A stretch of 64,000 nucleotides of DNA, taken from the NCBI GenBank assembly GCA_035532555.1, contig DATKQS010000009.1:144312-208311 (forward strand). The letters run 5' to 3'. The stretch's first letter is position 1, and every line of letters begins with the position of its first letter. The DNA is from Thermoplasmata archaeon (lineage in GTDB: Archaea > Thermoplasmatota > Thermoplasmata > Lutacidiplasmatales > UBA184). Shown here piece after piece: positions 49,443-57,410 of the stretch. Both the position numbers and the translations under genes were made by a program. Under the pieces are notes generated by a model. That model did no database searches. It was given only the letters and a program-made list of their open reading frames with translations, and was not told the origin of the DNA.

Positions 49443-50159
49443 ATGGGCATTCCCCGGGAGACGGTCGCTCGGCTGGTGAAGGAAAATGAGGGGCACGACT
49501 GCCCCGAGCACCCCGAGATCTGCGTACGGCTGGAGGCGGCGGCGGATCTCCCGACCCGCTTCGGGGACTACCAGGTGGTGGCGTTCTGGAACAACCTCGA
49601 TCGGAAGGAGCACGCGGCCTTCGTCCACGGGGATATCTTCGAGCAGGAGGCGGTCCCGGTGCGGATCCACTCCGAATGTCTCACCGGGGACGCCATCGGC
49701 TCGCTGCGGTGCGACTGCCGCGATCAGCTCATCGAGTCGCTGGAGCGCATCGGGAAGATGGACACGGGGGTCGTACTGTACCTCCGGCAGGAGGGTCGCG
49801 GGATCGGTTTCACCAACAAGATCCGGGCCTACGAGCTTCAGGACGCGGGGTACGACACGGTTCAGGCGAACGAACTCCTCGGCTTCAAGGCGGACGAACG
49901 CGACTATGCCATCGCGGCGCACATGCTTGCCTCGCTGCACGTGAAGTCGGTGAAGGTGATGACCAACAACCCCCAGAAACTGGCCGACCTGGAACGCCAC
50001 GGGGTTCGGGTCGTGGGTCGTATCCCGATCGTGGTTCCGGCGAACCAGGTCAACGGGCCTTACCTCGACACCAAGCGCAAGCGGATGGGCCACCTGTTGG
50101 TGGTGGAACAGCCGGACGACCTGGTCGACTATCCCAACCGAGCCGGTCCGAGCGGCTGA
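49443..50159 (+). CDS. ribA: GTP cyclohydrolase II (riboflavin synthesis)
   Basis: A 238-residue enzyme that opens GTP to the first riboflavin intermediate. The zinc site is SECLTGDAIGSLRCDC (Cys ligands spaced C-x10-C-x-C), followed by LRQEGRGIGFTNKIRAYELQD, the ANELLGFKADERDY segment and MTNNPQKL. The N-terminal region of about 40 residues contains GHDCPEHPE. The ATG at 49443 is preceded by GAGGGTGG; an opening further upstream at 49404 is less likely. Many archaea use a different enzyme (GTP cyclohydrolase III), so a RibA type is noteworthy. It lacks the fused DHBP synthase domain. Confidence 0.93.
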   Translation: MGIPRETVARLVKENEGHDCPEHPEICVRLEAAADLPTRFGDYQVVAFWNNLDRKEHAAFVHGDIFEQEAVPVRIHSECLTGDAIGSLRCDCRDQLIESLERIGKMDTGVVLYLRQEGRGIGFTNKIRAYELQDAGYDTVQANELLGFKADERDYAIAAHMLASLHVKSVKVMTNNPQKLADLERHGVRVVGRIPIVVPANQVNGPYLDTKRKRMGHLLVVEQPDDLVDYPNRAGPSG

Positions 50160-50204
50160 CCCCTCGGCACGAACCCGCGATCCAGAGGCGAATCGGGCAG
50201 AACC

Positions 50205-50717
50205 GTGTCGGACGCGCGGAGGTTCGAGCTCGTCGACCTTCCCATGGGAGCCCGCGAGGTTGCCGTTCCGGTCCTGATCGACTCGTTCGTCGGGATCTAT
50301 CGCTGGCACGCGAAGCGGACGCTCCGGGACGTCCGCTGGGTGCGGGGAGCTCGACTGGGGGAGGAGATCGTGGGGGTATCGATGCTCGAGCCGCTCACAC
50401 CCGAGGTGGGGTACGTCTACTATCTCGCGGTCCTCGCGGCGCGCCGCGGCGAGGGCATCGGAGCGCTCCTGCTGGACGATGCGCTCGAGCGCTTCCATCG
50501 CAGCCAGATCCGGGTCGTGTACGGTGCGGCGGAGAAGGAGAACGCCCCATCGCTGGGCCTGTTCCGCTCCCGAGGGTTCCGCGTGGTAGAGCGGCGCGAG
50601 CTCGGATACGCGGAGGGAGGGCTCGGCGCGTGGGGGTTACGCGGTCGGATGCGGCTGGTGCACGGAGAACTGCTGATGGGCAAGCGGCTGGACACCGACG
50701 CCGCTCGGAACGAGTAG
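50205..50717 (+). CDS. GNAT-family acetyltransferase
   Basis: A 170-residue protein with a GNAT core: strand YVYYLAVLAARRGEGIGALLLDDAL contains the acetyl-CoA loop RRGEGIG, followed by VVYGAAEKENAPSLGLFRSRGFRVV. The N-terminal segment before it is atypical. The substrate cannot be predicted. It starts with GTG, 45 nt after ribA, and may be co-transcribed. Confidence 0.82.
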   Translation: MSDARRFELVDLPMGAREVAVPVLIDSFVGIYRWHAKRTLRDVRWVRGARLGEEIVGVSMLEPLTPEVGYVYYLAVLAARRGEGIGALLLDDALERFHRSQIRVVYGAAEKENAPSLGLFRSRGFRVVERRELGYAEGGLGAWGLRGRMRLVHGELLMGKRLDTDAARNE

Positions 50718-50726
50718 CGGCCCGGG

Positions 50727-51713
50727 CTAGCGATCGACCAGGGACATGCCCATCGGGGAGTAGCGATCGCCCGCGACGGAGGCCGGGGAGACGGTCGCTT
50801 CGATCCGCTCCCGGTCGCCTCGAGAGAGCACGAGATCGAGCGCGGCGACGTTCTCTTCGAGATAGGTCCGATGCTTCGTACCGGGTATCGGCACGATGTC
50901 CTCCCCTTGTGCAAGAACCCAAGCGAGCGCGAGCTGCGCGGTCGTGCATCCCTTCTCCGCCGCGAGGGCGCCCAACCGGAGGGCGATCTCCTGGTTCCGG
51001 GAGAAGTTCTCCCCCTGGAACCGGGGGATGCCTCGGCGAAAGTCGTCCGGAGGCAGCTGATCGAGCGCCACCAGTCGACCGGAGAGGAACCCCCTACCGA
51101 GGGGGCTGAACGGGACGAAGCCGATTCCGAGCTCCCGACAGGTCGCGAGGATGTCCTGCTCGGGGTCCCGGGTCCACAACGAGTATTCGCTCTGGACCGT
51201 GGTGATCGGGTGGACCGCATGGGCCCGGCGCAGCGTTTGGGAACGGACCTCCGAAAGCCCGAGGAAGCGCACCTTCCCTTCGTCGACGAGCCGGGCCATC
51301 GCTCCGATGGTCTCCTCGATCGGGACGCGCGGATCGAGGCGATGGAGATAGTACAGATCGATCGTCTCGACGCCCAAACGACGGAGGCTCGCCTCGCACG
51401 CCGCTCGGACATGCTCCGGTCGCCCATCGACCCGGCGCTCTTGGGCCGATGGGCCTTGGACGAGGCCGAACTTGGTGGCGAGGACGATCTCCGTGCGGCG
51501 CTCCTGGATCTCCCGGCCGATCAGGACCTCGTTGGTGTACGGACCATAGGCATCTGCCGTGTCGAGAAAATTGATCCCGAGATCGAGCGCCCGGTGGAGC
51601 GTCGCCACCGATTCCGCATCGTTCCGTGTACCGTACGAGGCCGACATCCCCATGCACCCGAGGCCGAGGGCCGAGACGAGGGGTCCCGTGCGCCCGAGCC
51701 GCCGTAGCTTCAT
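50727..51713 (-). CDS. Aldo/keto reductase
   Basis: A 328-residue TIM-barrel NADP-dependent oxidoreductase. The catalytic tetrad is recognisable as D in [15 protein letters not shown], the Tyr of the same motif, K in VLATKFG and H in YYLHRLDP; the NADP-binding end has [13 protein letters not shown]. It resembles the YajO/AKR13-like group. The ATG overlaps the stop of the methyltransferase fusion by 4 nt. The physiological substrate is unknown. Confidence 0.9.
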   Translation of the reverse strand: MKLRRLGRTGPLVSALGLGCMGMSASYGTRNDAESVATLHRALDLGINFLDTADAYGPYTNEVLIGREIQERRTEIVLATKFGLVQGPSAQERRVDGRPEHVRAACEASLRRLGVETIDLYYLHRLDPRVPIEETIGAMARLVDEGKVRFLGLSEVRSQTLRRAHAVHPITTVQSEYSLWTRDPEQDILATCRELGIGFVPFSPLGRGFLSGRLVALDQLPPDDFRRGIPRFQGENFSRNQEIALRLGALAAEKGCTTAQLALAWVLAQGEDIVPIPGTKHRTYLEENVAALDLVLSRGDRERIEATVSPASVAGDRYSPMGMSLVDR

Positions 51714-52831
51714 GCGTCCGTGCGGCCCTCCTCGTGACCCGCCCGGGCCGTCAGGAGCTGCCCTCCTTCCCCGCCCTCGAAGAACGCGAGTGCGTCGGTG
51801 GGTACGCCGGACTCGCGGGCCCATCGCCCCAGGTCGGGATGGGTGACCTCGACCTCCTGGAATCCCGCGGCTCGGGCGAGGTCCGCCAGCTCTGAATCCG
51901 TGTACCAGTGAATCCGAGAAGCTACCGGCTCCGGTGCGGCGGTCGTGCCGCAAAGCGCGACAGAACCCGTGAACATCACGAAGCGCCCGTCCCGATCCAG
52001 GACGCGGTGGATCTCGCGCAGGACCCGCTCGGGATGCTCAAAGAAGGCGAAGGCGCCGGTCGACACCGCGCAGGAGTACGCGCGGGAAGGAAAAGGCAGG
52101 CTGTCGGCTTCGGACTCCCGTACGGTGAGGCGCCCCTCGGCGATGACTTCCGCGTTGATCTCACGTGCGAGGCGGACCATCGTCGGGCTGTGGTCGATGG
52201 CCGCGGCCCGACATCCCGACCTCAGGGCCTCCTCGAGGAACGCGCCTCCACCGCAGCCGACCTCGATCAATCGGTCCTTCGCCGTCAGCCCGAGGACGGA
52301 GAGGATGGCGCGGAAGTTGGGGCGATGGTAGATCGGGTCGCGGTAGATCGAGCGGGCGTGGGGTCCCTCCGGTCGACGCGCGGTGCGGTCGGTGAGCCAG
52401 TCCCCGAGCCTCCTCGGCGCGCTTGCTTGGACCAGCGTTCCAACGACCGAACCGGCGAACCAGCCGGCGATCTCCTCCTCCGAGCCATGGAACACCGACC
52501 CCCAGCCGCGATGCTCCCACTCGAGGGTCGTCCCGCCCGCCGTCGGGAGGAAGCGCAGAACGATCTCCGTTTGTAGCTCGGGCTCCCACGGCGCGGGGTG
52601 CCACTCGATCCGAAGGTGATCGGCGGGGATCCAAGCGACCACGCGCCCGATCTCTTGAGTTCCCTCGAAGATCCGACCGTCCGGCCCCGGATGGAACGTG
52701 ATGCCACGCGCGGCCAGCGAGTCGATGAGCTGCTCGGTCACGAGGTCGAACGCGCGCTTCGGGTCCATCCCGACGTCGATACGCACCACGAAAGCGTGGG
52801 GGTCGCTGCGGAGGTCCGAGTGCGGGGTCAT
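51710..52831 (-). CDS. SRPBCC domain fused to a class I methyltransferase
   Basis: A 373-residue fusion. Residues about 12-150 form an SRPBCC/AHSA1-like lipid-pocket domain ([58 protein letters not shown]). Residues about 170-373 form a SAM-dependent methyltransferase with motif [12 protein letters not shown] at 188-198, AIDHSPTMV, and [22 protein letters not shown]. This combination is uncommon and suggests methylation of a small hydrophobic ligand held by the SRPBCC part. It is coupled to the downstream aldo/keto reductase gene by a 4-nt overlap. Start ATG at 52829-52831; an upstream in-frame opening adds only low-complexity residues. Confidence 0.82.
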   Translation of the reverse strand: MTPHSDLRSDPHAFVVRIDVGMDPKRAFDLVTEQLIDSLAARGITFHPGPDGRIFEGTQEIGRVVAWIPADHLRIEWHPAPWEPELQTEIVLRFLPTAGGTTLEWEHRGWGSVFHGSEEEIAGWFAGSVVGTLVQASAPRRLGDWLTDRTARRPEGPHARSIYRDPIYHRPNFRAILSVLGLTAKDRLIEVGCGGGAFLEEALRSGCRAAAIDHSPTMVRLAREINAEVIAEGRLTVRESEADSLPFPSRAYSCAVSTGAFAFFEHPERVLREIHRVLDRDGRFVMFTGSVALCGTTAAPEPVASRIHWYTDSELADLARAAGFQEVEVTHPDLGRWARESGVPTDALAFFEGGEGGQLLTARAGHEEGRTDA

Positions 52832-52917
52832 CGAGAGTCTTCCGGGGGTCGATGTAGTCGACCGCGGATATGGGTTCGCGGGGGACCGGTGGAGTGACGG
52901 TCTCCGTGCGTCCCCGT

Positions 52918-53085
52918 TCAGTCGGAGGACGGGGGCCGGGGCCGTTTGGACGCGGGACGTGACCCGAGCGCCTCGAGCCCGGAGTGGCTCTCTTCCTTGT
53001 GCGCGACGAGGGCCTCTTCCGACCGGAAGACCCGTCCGCACTCCGAACAGATCGCTTCGATCTCGTCGTACTCGACGTACGGCAT
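52918..53085 (-). CDS. Short C2H2 zinc-finger protein
   Basis: A 55-residue protein with a single C2H2-like finger: C13 and C16 (CSECGRVF), then H29 and H34 (ALVAHKEESH), spacing C-x2-C-x12-H-x4-H. A basic Pro/Ser tail follows. Such short single-finger proteins are frequent in Thermoplasmata-like archaea, with mostly unknown roles; nucleic-acid or protein binding is possible. The ATG is at 53083-53085. It lies between the deoxyhypusine synthase and methyltransferase genes on the same strand, with gaps of 67 and 86 bp. Confidence 0.8.
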   Translation of the reverse strand: MPYVEYDEIEAICSECGRVFRSEEALVAHKEESHSGLEALGSRPASKRPRPPSSD

Positions 53086-53152
53086 CGCGTACCGGTAGGG
53101 CCTAGGAGGTAATGGAGGTACCGGCGATGAATCGCCGAGCGGGGGCCGCCGC

Positions 53153-54097
53153 CTATCGCCGGAGGCGCTCGAGGGCGGCTCCGACCATCAGCGGGAACAG
53201 CACCGTCACGTCGCCGTCGACGCTGGTGTGCCGCGCGCCCGGCTTGACCTTGCCCCATGAGATCGCTTCGCGCGTCCGCGCGCCGGAGAGGCTCCCATCC
53301 CACTCGACCGCGCTCGTGACCTGCAGCACCGCGTCGAGTCCGTCCCGGAACTGGTTCCACCAGATCGTGTGGTGCTTGGAGATGCCGCCTCCGAGGAGGA
53401 TCGCGCCGGAGCGCTTCGCCTCGTACACGATGTCGGAGAGGTGCTGTTCGTCGCGCAGGAGGTCGATGCTGAACTCCTTGTGGTCCTGCCAGAAGAGCCA
53501 GAGCTGGGAGCCGACCGCCCCGTCGGTGATCCCCGGTACGAAGATCGGGACCCGGTGGTCGAAGGCGGCTCTCAAGATGCTCGACGCGCCCGCACGCTTC
53601 GGGATCGCTTCGCCGATCGCCCAGGCGAGATCGCGGGTGGTCAGCGACCGGACGTCTCGGCGCCAGAGCGCAGCGAGGATCTTCTGCATCTTCTCCTCGA
53701 TGATCGCGCCGTAGTGCGACTCGGGGATGACGAGGTTCCCGAGGCGGTAGAGGTGGCGCCGGTGCAGGTCGGCGTCGTCGAGGTTCCAGGCGCCGTGGTA
53801 GTACGGGCGGAACGACCGGGCCAGGTCGTGATCGAGCGTACCGCACGTCGTGACCACCGCATCGACGTACCCTTCTCGGACGAGCGTCGCGAGGACCCCT
53901 CGGACGCCCGTGGCCACGATGTCGGCGGGGAAGGACAGGAACAAGGTCATCTGGGGGTCGCGGAGCATCCGGGTCAGTACGTCGACGCCCTCGGCCACGG
54001 CCTTCGCGCTGAACCCTCCGGCGGCGTCCAGCCGACGGACGAGGACGTCCAGGGAGGGAGCGTCATCGATCCGGATATCCTCGACCTCACGCGGCAT
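53153..54097 (-). CDS. dhs: Deoxyhypusine synthase
   Basis: A 314-residue enzyme that transfers the butylamine part of spermidine to a lysine of aIF5A, the first step of hypusine formation. The NAD-binding and active-site motifs are SFPADIVATGVRG, CGTLDHDLAR, GVL-type strands, and GGGISKHHTIWWNQFRDG (237-253). The catalytic lysine is K283 in EAISWGKVK. Length is normal. A TATA box ggttaaagg at 54121-54129 is about 28 nt upstream and overlaps the end of the presenilin-like gene. Confidence 0.95.
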   Translation of the reverse strand: MPREVEDIRIDDAPSLDVLVRRLDAAGGFSAKAVAEGVDVLTRMLRDPQMTLFLSFPADIVATGVRGVLATLVREGYVDAVVTTCGTLDHDLARSFRPYYHGAWNLDDADLHRRHLYRLGNLVIPESHYGAIIEEKMQKILAALWRRDVRSLTTRDLAWAIGEAIPKRAGASSILRAAFDHRVPIFVPGITDGAVGSQLWLFWQDHKEFSIDLLRDEQHLSDIVYEAKRSGAILLGGGISKHHTIWWNQFRDGLDAVLQVTSAVEWDGSLSGARTREAISWGKVKPGARHTSVDGDVTVLFPLMVGAALERLRR

Positions 54098-54120
54098 CGT
54101 CTCGCCCGGAGCCGGAGGGT

Positions 54121-54129
54121 GGTTAAAGG
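54121..54129 (-). promoter_or_regulatory. TATA box of the deoxyhypusine synthase gene
   Basis: ggttaaagg on the plus strand (cctttaacc on the minus strand), centred about 28 nt from the start codon and overlapping the upstream gene's stop. Confidence 0.5.
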
Positions 54130-55091
54130 CCTCCCGTGAGGCCGAGCGTGGCGGAGTGATAGATGAGGAGGAAGGTGAGGATGTACCCGACCAGGGCGCC
54201 CCCGTTCAGGAAGGGGAGACCGGCCTGCGCTTCCCCGCGGCTCACGCGACGCATGAGGACGGCGTAGCCGACCAGCGATCCGACGAGCGCGCCGAGGGCC
54301 ACCCACAAACTCGCGGAGAGGCCGAGGATCTTCGGGGAAGAGGGGAGCCAGACGAACGCGGAGACCACCAGGATCCCCGGTATCACGACGTCGCCGAGCC
54401 CCATGAACGTCGCGGCGCGTTCTTCCATGGGGACCTTGCGCGTCTCGCTTAGCGGAGGGGCGGCCGCGTAGTCGTAGTCGGCGGACTCGGGCATCACCAT
54501 CAGGATCGGGAGCTTCATCTCGGTGACGATGTCGGCGAGGCGGATCATGTGCTTCGTGCGGTAGACGGCGATCGCGTCGTACACGGCGAGGGCGATGAGG
54601 AGGATGAACACCGGGAGGATGGCGAAGGAGATCCCGAGAATCGCGATCAGGCCACCGGCGGCGACGAACCCGGCGAGGTCCACGATGTACCACTGGGGAT
54701 CCATGAGGAGGGCCAGGTAGAGTCCGGCCGCGACGATCGCGGCGAGGGGGACCGCCGGGACGAGCACGATCTCCGCGCTCATCGGAGCGAGCAGCCAGCC
54801 GGCCGGCAGGGCCACCAGAAGGGACTCGAGCACCGTGAAGTACAGCGCCGCGGCGATCGCGATCAGCAACAGGTGGCGGAGGCCGGCCAGGAGTCCCTGC
54901 CGCCGCGCCAGCAGTAGGATGATGATCGGGGCGATGATCACCGCAGCGATCAGGACCAGCGGGGTGGTCAGGCTGCTCGGGTTGGCGCCCGAGCTCAGCC
55001 CCGCGGAGCGGAACGGCACCGCGAGAGCGAGCGCTACGAGTTGGGCGCCGATGTAGAGCCCGAACAGCCCCAGCCACCGGACGCTGCGCAT
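54123..55091 (-). CDS. Presenilin/signal-peptide-peptidase family aspartyl protease
   Basis: A 322-residue intramembrane protease with about nine helices. The two catalytic aspartates are D172 in AVYDAIAVY and D234 in FMGLGDVVIPG, matching the YD and GxGD motifs of the presenilin fold. A GLPFLN near residue 295 stands where the family has its PAL motif. It cleaves transmembrane peptides within the membrane; the substrate is unknown. It starts 7 nt after the aIF2-beta stop and is probably co-transcribed with it. Confidence 0.88.
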   Translation of the reverse strand: MRSVRWLGLFGLYIGAQLVALALAVPFRSAGLSSGANPSSLTTPLVLIAAVIIAPIIILLLARRQGLLAGLRHLLLIAIAAALYFTVLESLLVALPAGWLLAPMSAEIVLVPAVPLAAIVAAGLYLALLMDPQWYIVDLAGFVAAGGLIAILGISFAILPVFILLIALAVYDAIAVYRTKHMIRLADIVTEMKLPILMVMPESADYDYAAAPPLSETRKVPMEERAATFMGLGDVVIPGILVVSAFVWLPSSPKILGLSASLWVALGALVGSLVGYAVLMRRVSRGEAQAGLPFLNGGALVGYILTFLLIYHSATLGLTGGL

Positions 55092-55098
55092 CGTCCGT

Positions 55099-55716
55099 TC
55101 AGGGCTGCACGATCGCGTAGGCGTTGTTGCCGAGCACCTTGGTGATCTTCGCGTTGACGCTCATGCCGCGCTGGTTGGCTCCCGTGACGAAGATTACGAA
55201 GCCTTCCTTCTTGGCGACGCCGTCGCCCCGGCGTCCGACATCCTCGATCGTCAGCCGGTACACCTCGCCGACCACGACCGGGGCCTTGGGCTTCTCGGGG
55301 GTGACGACCCGGCGCATCGTGACGGGGCGCTGGGCGCCGCACGCTTCGCATACGAGGATCGTGAGCCGGCCTTCCTTCGTGAGGTGGGTGTCGGGTCGCT
55401 TGCACTCCGAGCAGATCACGTACTTCTCGGTGTATTCCCGGATCCGCTGGGCGATGGCGTCCTTCGCGATGCGGGACTTGAGCACGCCTCGGGGAAGGTC
55501 GAGGACCCCGGGGCAGCCGAGTTCCTTGGCGAGGTAGCCGATGACCTGCTCCGGCTCCCGGCGCAGGACCGTCGTGATGTCCTGGAAGTTCCGGATGACC
55601 GTCGTCTTGCCGTCGGTGGCGACCACCGGCTCGGGGACCTGGAACCGTTCTCCCCCCGTGCGCACCTCGGGCAACTGCGCCCGAGCGCGTTCGAGGAGCG
55701 CTTGATATCCGTCCAT
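55099..55716 (-). CDS. Translation initiation factor aIF2-beta with C-terminal TRAM domain
   Basis: A 205-residue protein. Residues about 1-135 are aIF2-beta, part of the factor that delivers initiator tRNA: the N-terminal helix, RNFQDI, LPRGVLKSRI, and the zinc ribbon C102/C105 and C123/C126. Residues about 145-205 form a TRAM RNA-binding domain (VVVGEVYRLTIEDVGRRGDGVAKKEGFVIFV). The TRAM fusion is known for several euryarchaeal aIF2-beta proteins. The ATG at 55714-55716 gives the family start; a longer frame upstream covers the HAD phosphatase gene in another frame. Confidence 0.92.
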   Translation of the reverse strand: MDGYQALLERARAQLPEVRTGGERFQVPEPVVATDGKTTVIRNFQDITTVLRREPEQVIGYLAKELGCPGVLDLPRGVLKSRIAKDAIAQRIREYTEKYVICSECKRPDTHLTKEGRLTILVCEACGAQRPVTMRRVVTPEKPKAPVVVGEVYRLTIEDVGRRGDGVAKKEGFVIFVTGANQRGMSVNAKITKVLGNNAYAIVQP

Positions 55717-55777
55717 GGAAGGAAACCCCGAACCGGGCCGCCCGCAAAAGGGTTGCCGGGCCGCGTGGAGCCGTCCC

Positions 55778-56437
55778 TCAGTCGGCCGGGAAGGCGTCCA
55801 GAAGGCGGAGGACGTGCGTGAGGTCGTGGTCGGACGCTGCGAGCACGTCGGTCGCGGAGTCCCGAACGGCCTGGTCCTCCGGCTTGAAGGCGATGCCGAT
55901 GCGGCTGCGCCGGAACAGGGCGACATCGATCTCGGAGTTCCCCACGCTCGCCGTCTCATCGGGGTGGATGCCGAGCTGCTCCTGGATCCGAGCGAGCACC
56001 TGGTCCTTTTTCTTGATCGGAACGCGTAGGATCCCTTCGTCCGTCAGCTGCCCCGTGGCGTCCGTACGGATCCCATTCGCGAGCACGTAGTCCATCCGGA
56101 GCTCCCGCCCCACGCGACGAGCCAGCACGTCGATCCCTCCGCTAACGATCGCGGTGAGGATCCCGCGTTCGCGGAGCCCCCGCATCAGCTCCAGCGCTCC
56201 CGGCATGAGCGGCACCTGCGCCAGGATCTCTTCGAGGTCGAAGACCGAGATCCCTGGGCGTACGGTCTTCCAGAGTTGCACATCGGTCCGGATGAACTCG
56301 AGGTCGTCGATCGACCCTTCCATGAAGCGGCGGAGCCCCTCCGCATTGGAGAGGCCGAGATGCTCGTGGACGAAGCCCCAGGAGCTGCTGACGTTGACGA
56401 GCGTGCCGTCCATGTCGAAGGCGGCCAGTTTAAGCAC
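55778..56437 (-). CDS. HAD-family phosphatase, phosphoserine-phosphatase-like
   Basis: A 219-residue HAD hydrolase. Motif I is DMDGTL (D8/D10), motif II SGG near 116, the motif III lysine lies in KKKDQV, and motif IV GNSEIDVALF. The cap and overall length resemble archaeal SerB phosphoserine phosphatases, which would complete the pathway of the SerA-like and aminotransferase genes at 13-15 kb. Motif IV departs from the usual GDGxND, so another small phosphate ester could be the substrate. It starts with GTG and overlaps the aldo/keto reductase stop by 8 nt. Confidence 0.8.
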   Translation of the reverse strand: MLKLAAFDMDGTLVNVSSSWGFVHEHLGLSNAEGLRRFMEGSIDDLEFIRTDVQLWKTVRPGISVFDLEEILAQVPLMPGALELMRGLRERGILTAIVSGGIDVLARRVGRELRMDYVLANGIRTDATGQLTDEGILRVPIKKKDQVLARIQEQLGIHPDETASVGNSEIDVALFRRSRIGIAFKPEDQAVRDSATDVLAASDHDLTHVLRLLDAFPAD

Positions 56438-57410
56438 GGTCGCCTCGCGCGATCGCGTCCGCCTCTTCCAGGATCTTGCTCGAAGGGCGGACCTCCCACG
56501 CCGCGAGGTTCGAGTCGATCTGCTCCGGGCGGCTCGCCCCGAACAGGGGCGCCGCACCCCGAGCCTCGAGCCAGTGGAGCGCGATCGAGGCGAGCGGGAC
56601 GCCGGCCGCGTTGGCCAGCGCCTGGAGAGCGCGTGCACGCTGCTGGACCACCGCGAAGCGATCGGGCTCGAAGATGCGATGCGCGAACCGTCGAACCTCC
56701 GCAGGAACCCGCTTTCCCGTGAGATATCGACCGTGCAGGAGCCCGCGCGCGAGCGGCGTGTACGCCTCGATGACCATCCCGCGCGCCCGGCAATACTCGA
56801 GGACGGGATCCCCGTCCTCCCGATCGAAGAGGTTGTAGCGGACCTGATTGACGACGATGCGGGCTTCCGAGAGCGCGGCCTGCGCCGTTTCCATCTCTTC
56901 GACCGAGAAGTTCGACACGCCGATCGCCCCGATGCGCCCCTCCTTCCAGATCGCCTCCAGGGCGGCCATCGTCTCCTTGAGAGGTACGTGCGAATCGGGA
57001 GCATGGACGAGGTAGAGATCCACGTAGGGGCGGCCGAGGCGTTCGAGGCTGCCGACCAAGGATGCGCGGAGCTGCTCCGGTCGCAGGTGTTCCCAGGAGA
57101 CCTTCGTGACCAGGAAGGAATCCTTCGCGAGCGTCGGGGTTCGGTTCAGCGCTTCCCCGAGCACTCGTTCGGATCGCCCGTTCCCGTACACCTCCGCGGT
57201 ATCGAACCAACGCATCCCGGCATCGATCGCGTGCTCGAGGCAGCTGCGGGTCTGCTCCTCCTCGGAGCGCTTCCATCGGCCCATGCCCCACAGTCCGAGG
57301 CCGAGAGCCGGATGGGGTTTCTTCGAGCCGGGGAGCGGGATCGTGCCGATCGCGGTCCGTGGGGAATCGACCTTGGCGCGCGATGCGCGGGCCTTCCGAG
57401 CCGGTGTCAT
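56430..57410 (-). CDS. Aldo/keto reductase
   Basis: A 326-residue NADP-dependent TIM-barrel oxidoreductase, distinct from the one at 50727. The catalytic Asp/Tyr lie in WFDTAEVYGNGRSE, Lys in FLVTKVS and His in LYLVHAPD; ASRPEQIDSNL is at the cofactor end. It resembles the general-stress/YccK-type aldo/keto reductases. The ATG overlaps the valS stop by 4 nt (ATGA), so it follows valS in one transcript. The N-terminal about 25 residues are basic and precede the fold. Confidence 0.9.
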   Translation of the reverse strand: MTPARKARASRAKVDSPRTAIGTIPLPGSKKPHPALGLGLWGMGRWKRSEEEQTRSCLEHAIDAGMRWFDTAEVYGNGRSERVLGEALNRTPTLAKDSFLVTKVSWEHLRPEQLRASLVGSLERLGRPYVDLYLVHAPDSHVPLKETMAALEAIWKEGRIGAIGVSNFSVEEMETAQAALSEARIVVNQVRYNLFDREDGDPVLEYCRARGMVIEAYTPLARGLLHGRYLTGKRVPAEVRRFAHRIFEPDRFAVVQQRARALQALANAAGVPLASIALHWLEARGAAPLFGASRPEQIDSNLAAWEVRPSSKILEEADAIARGDRA

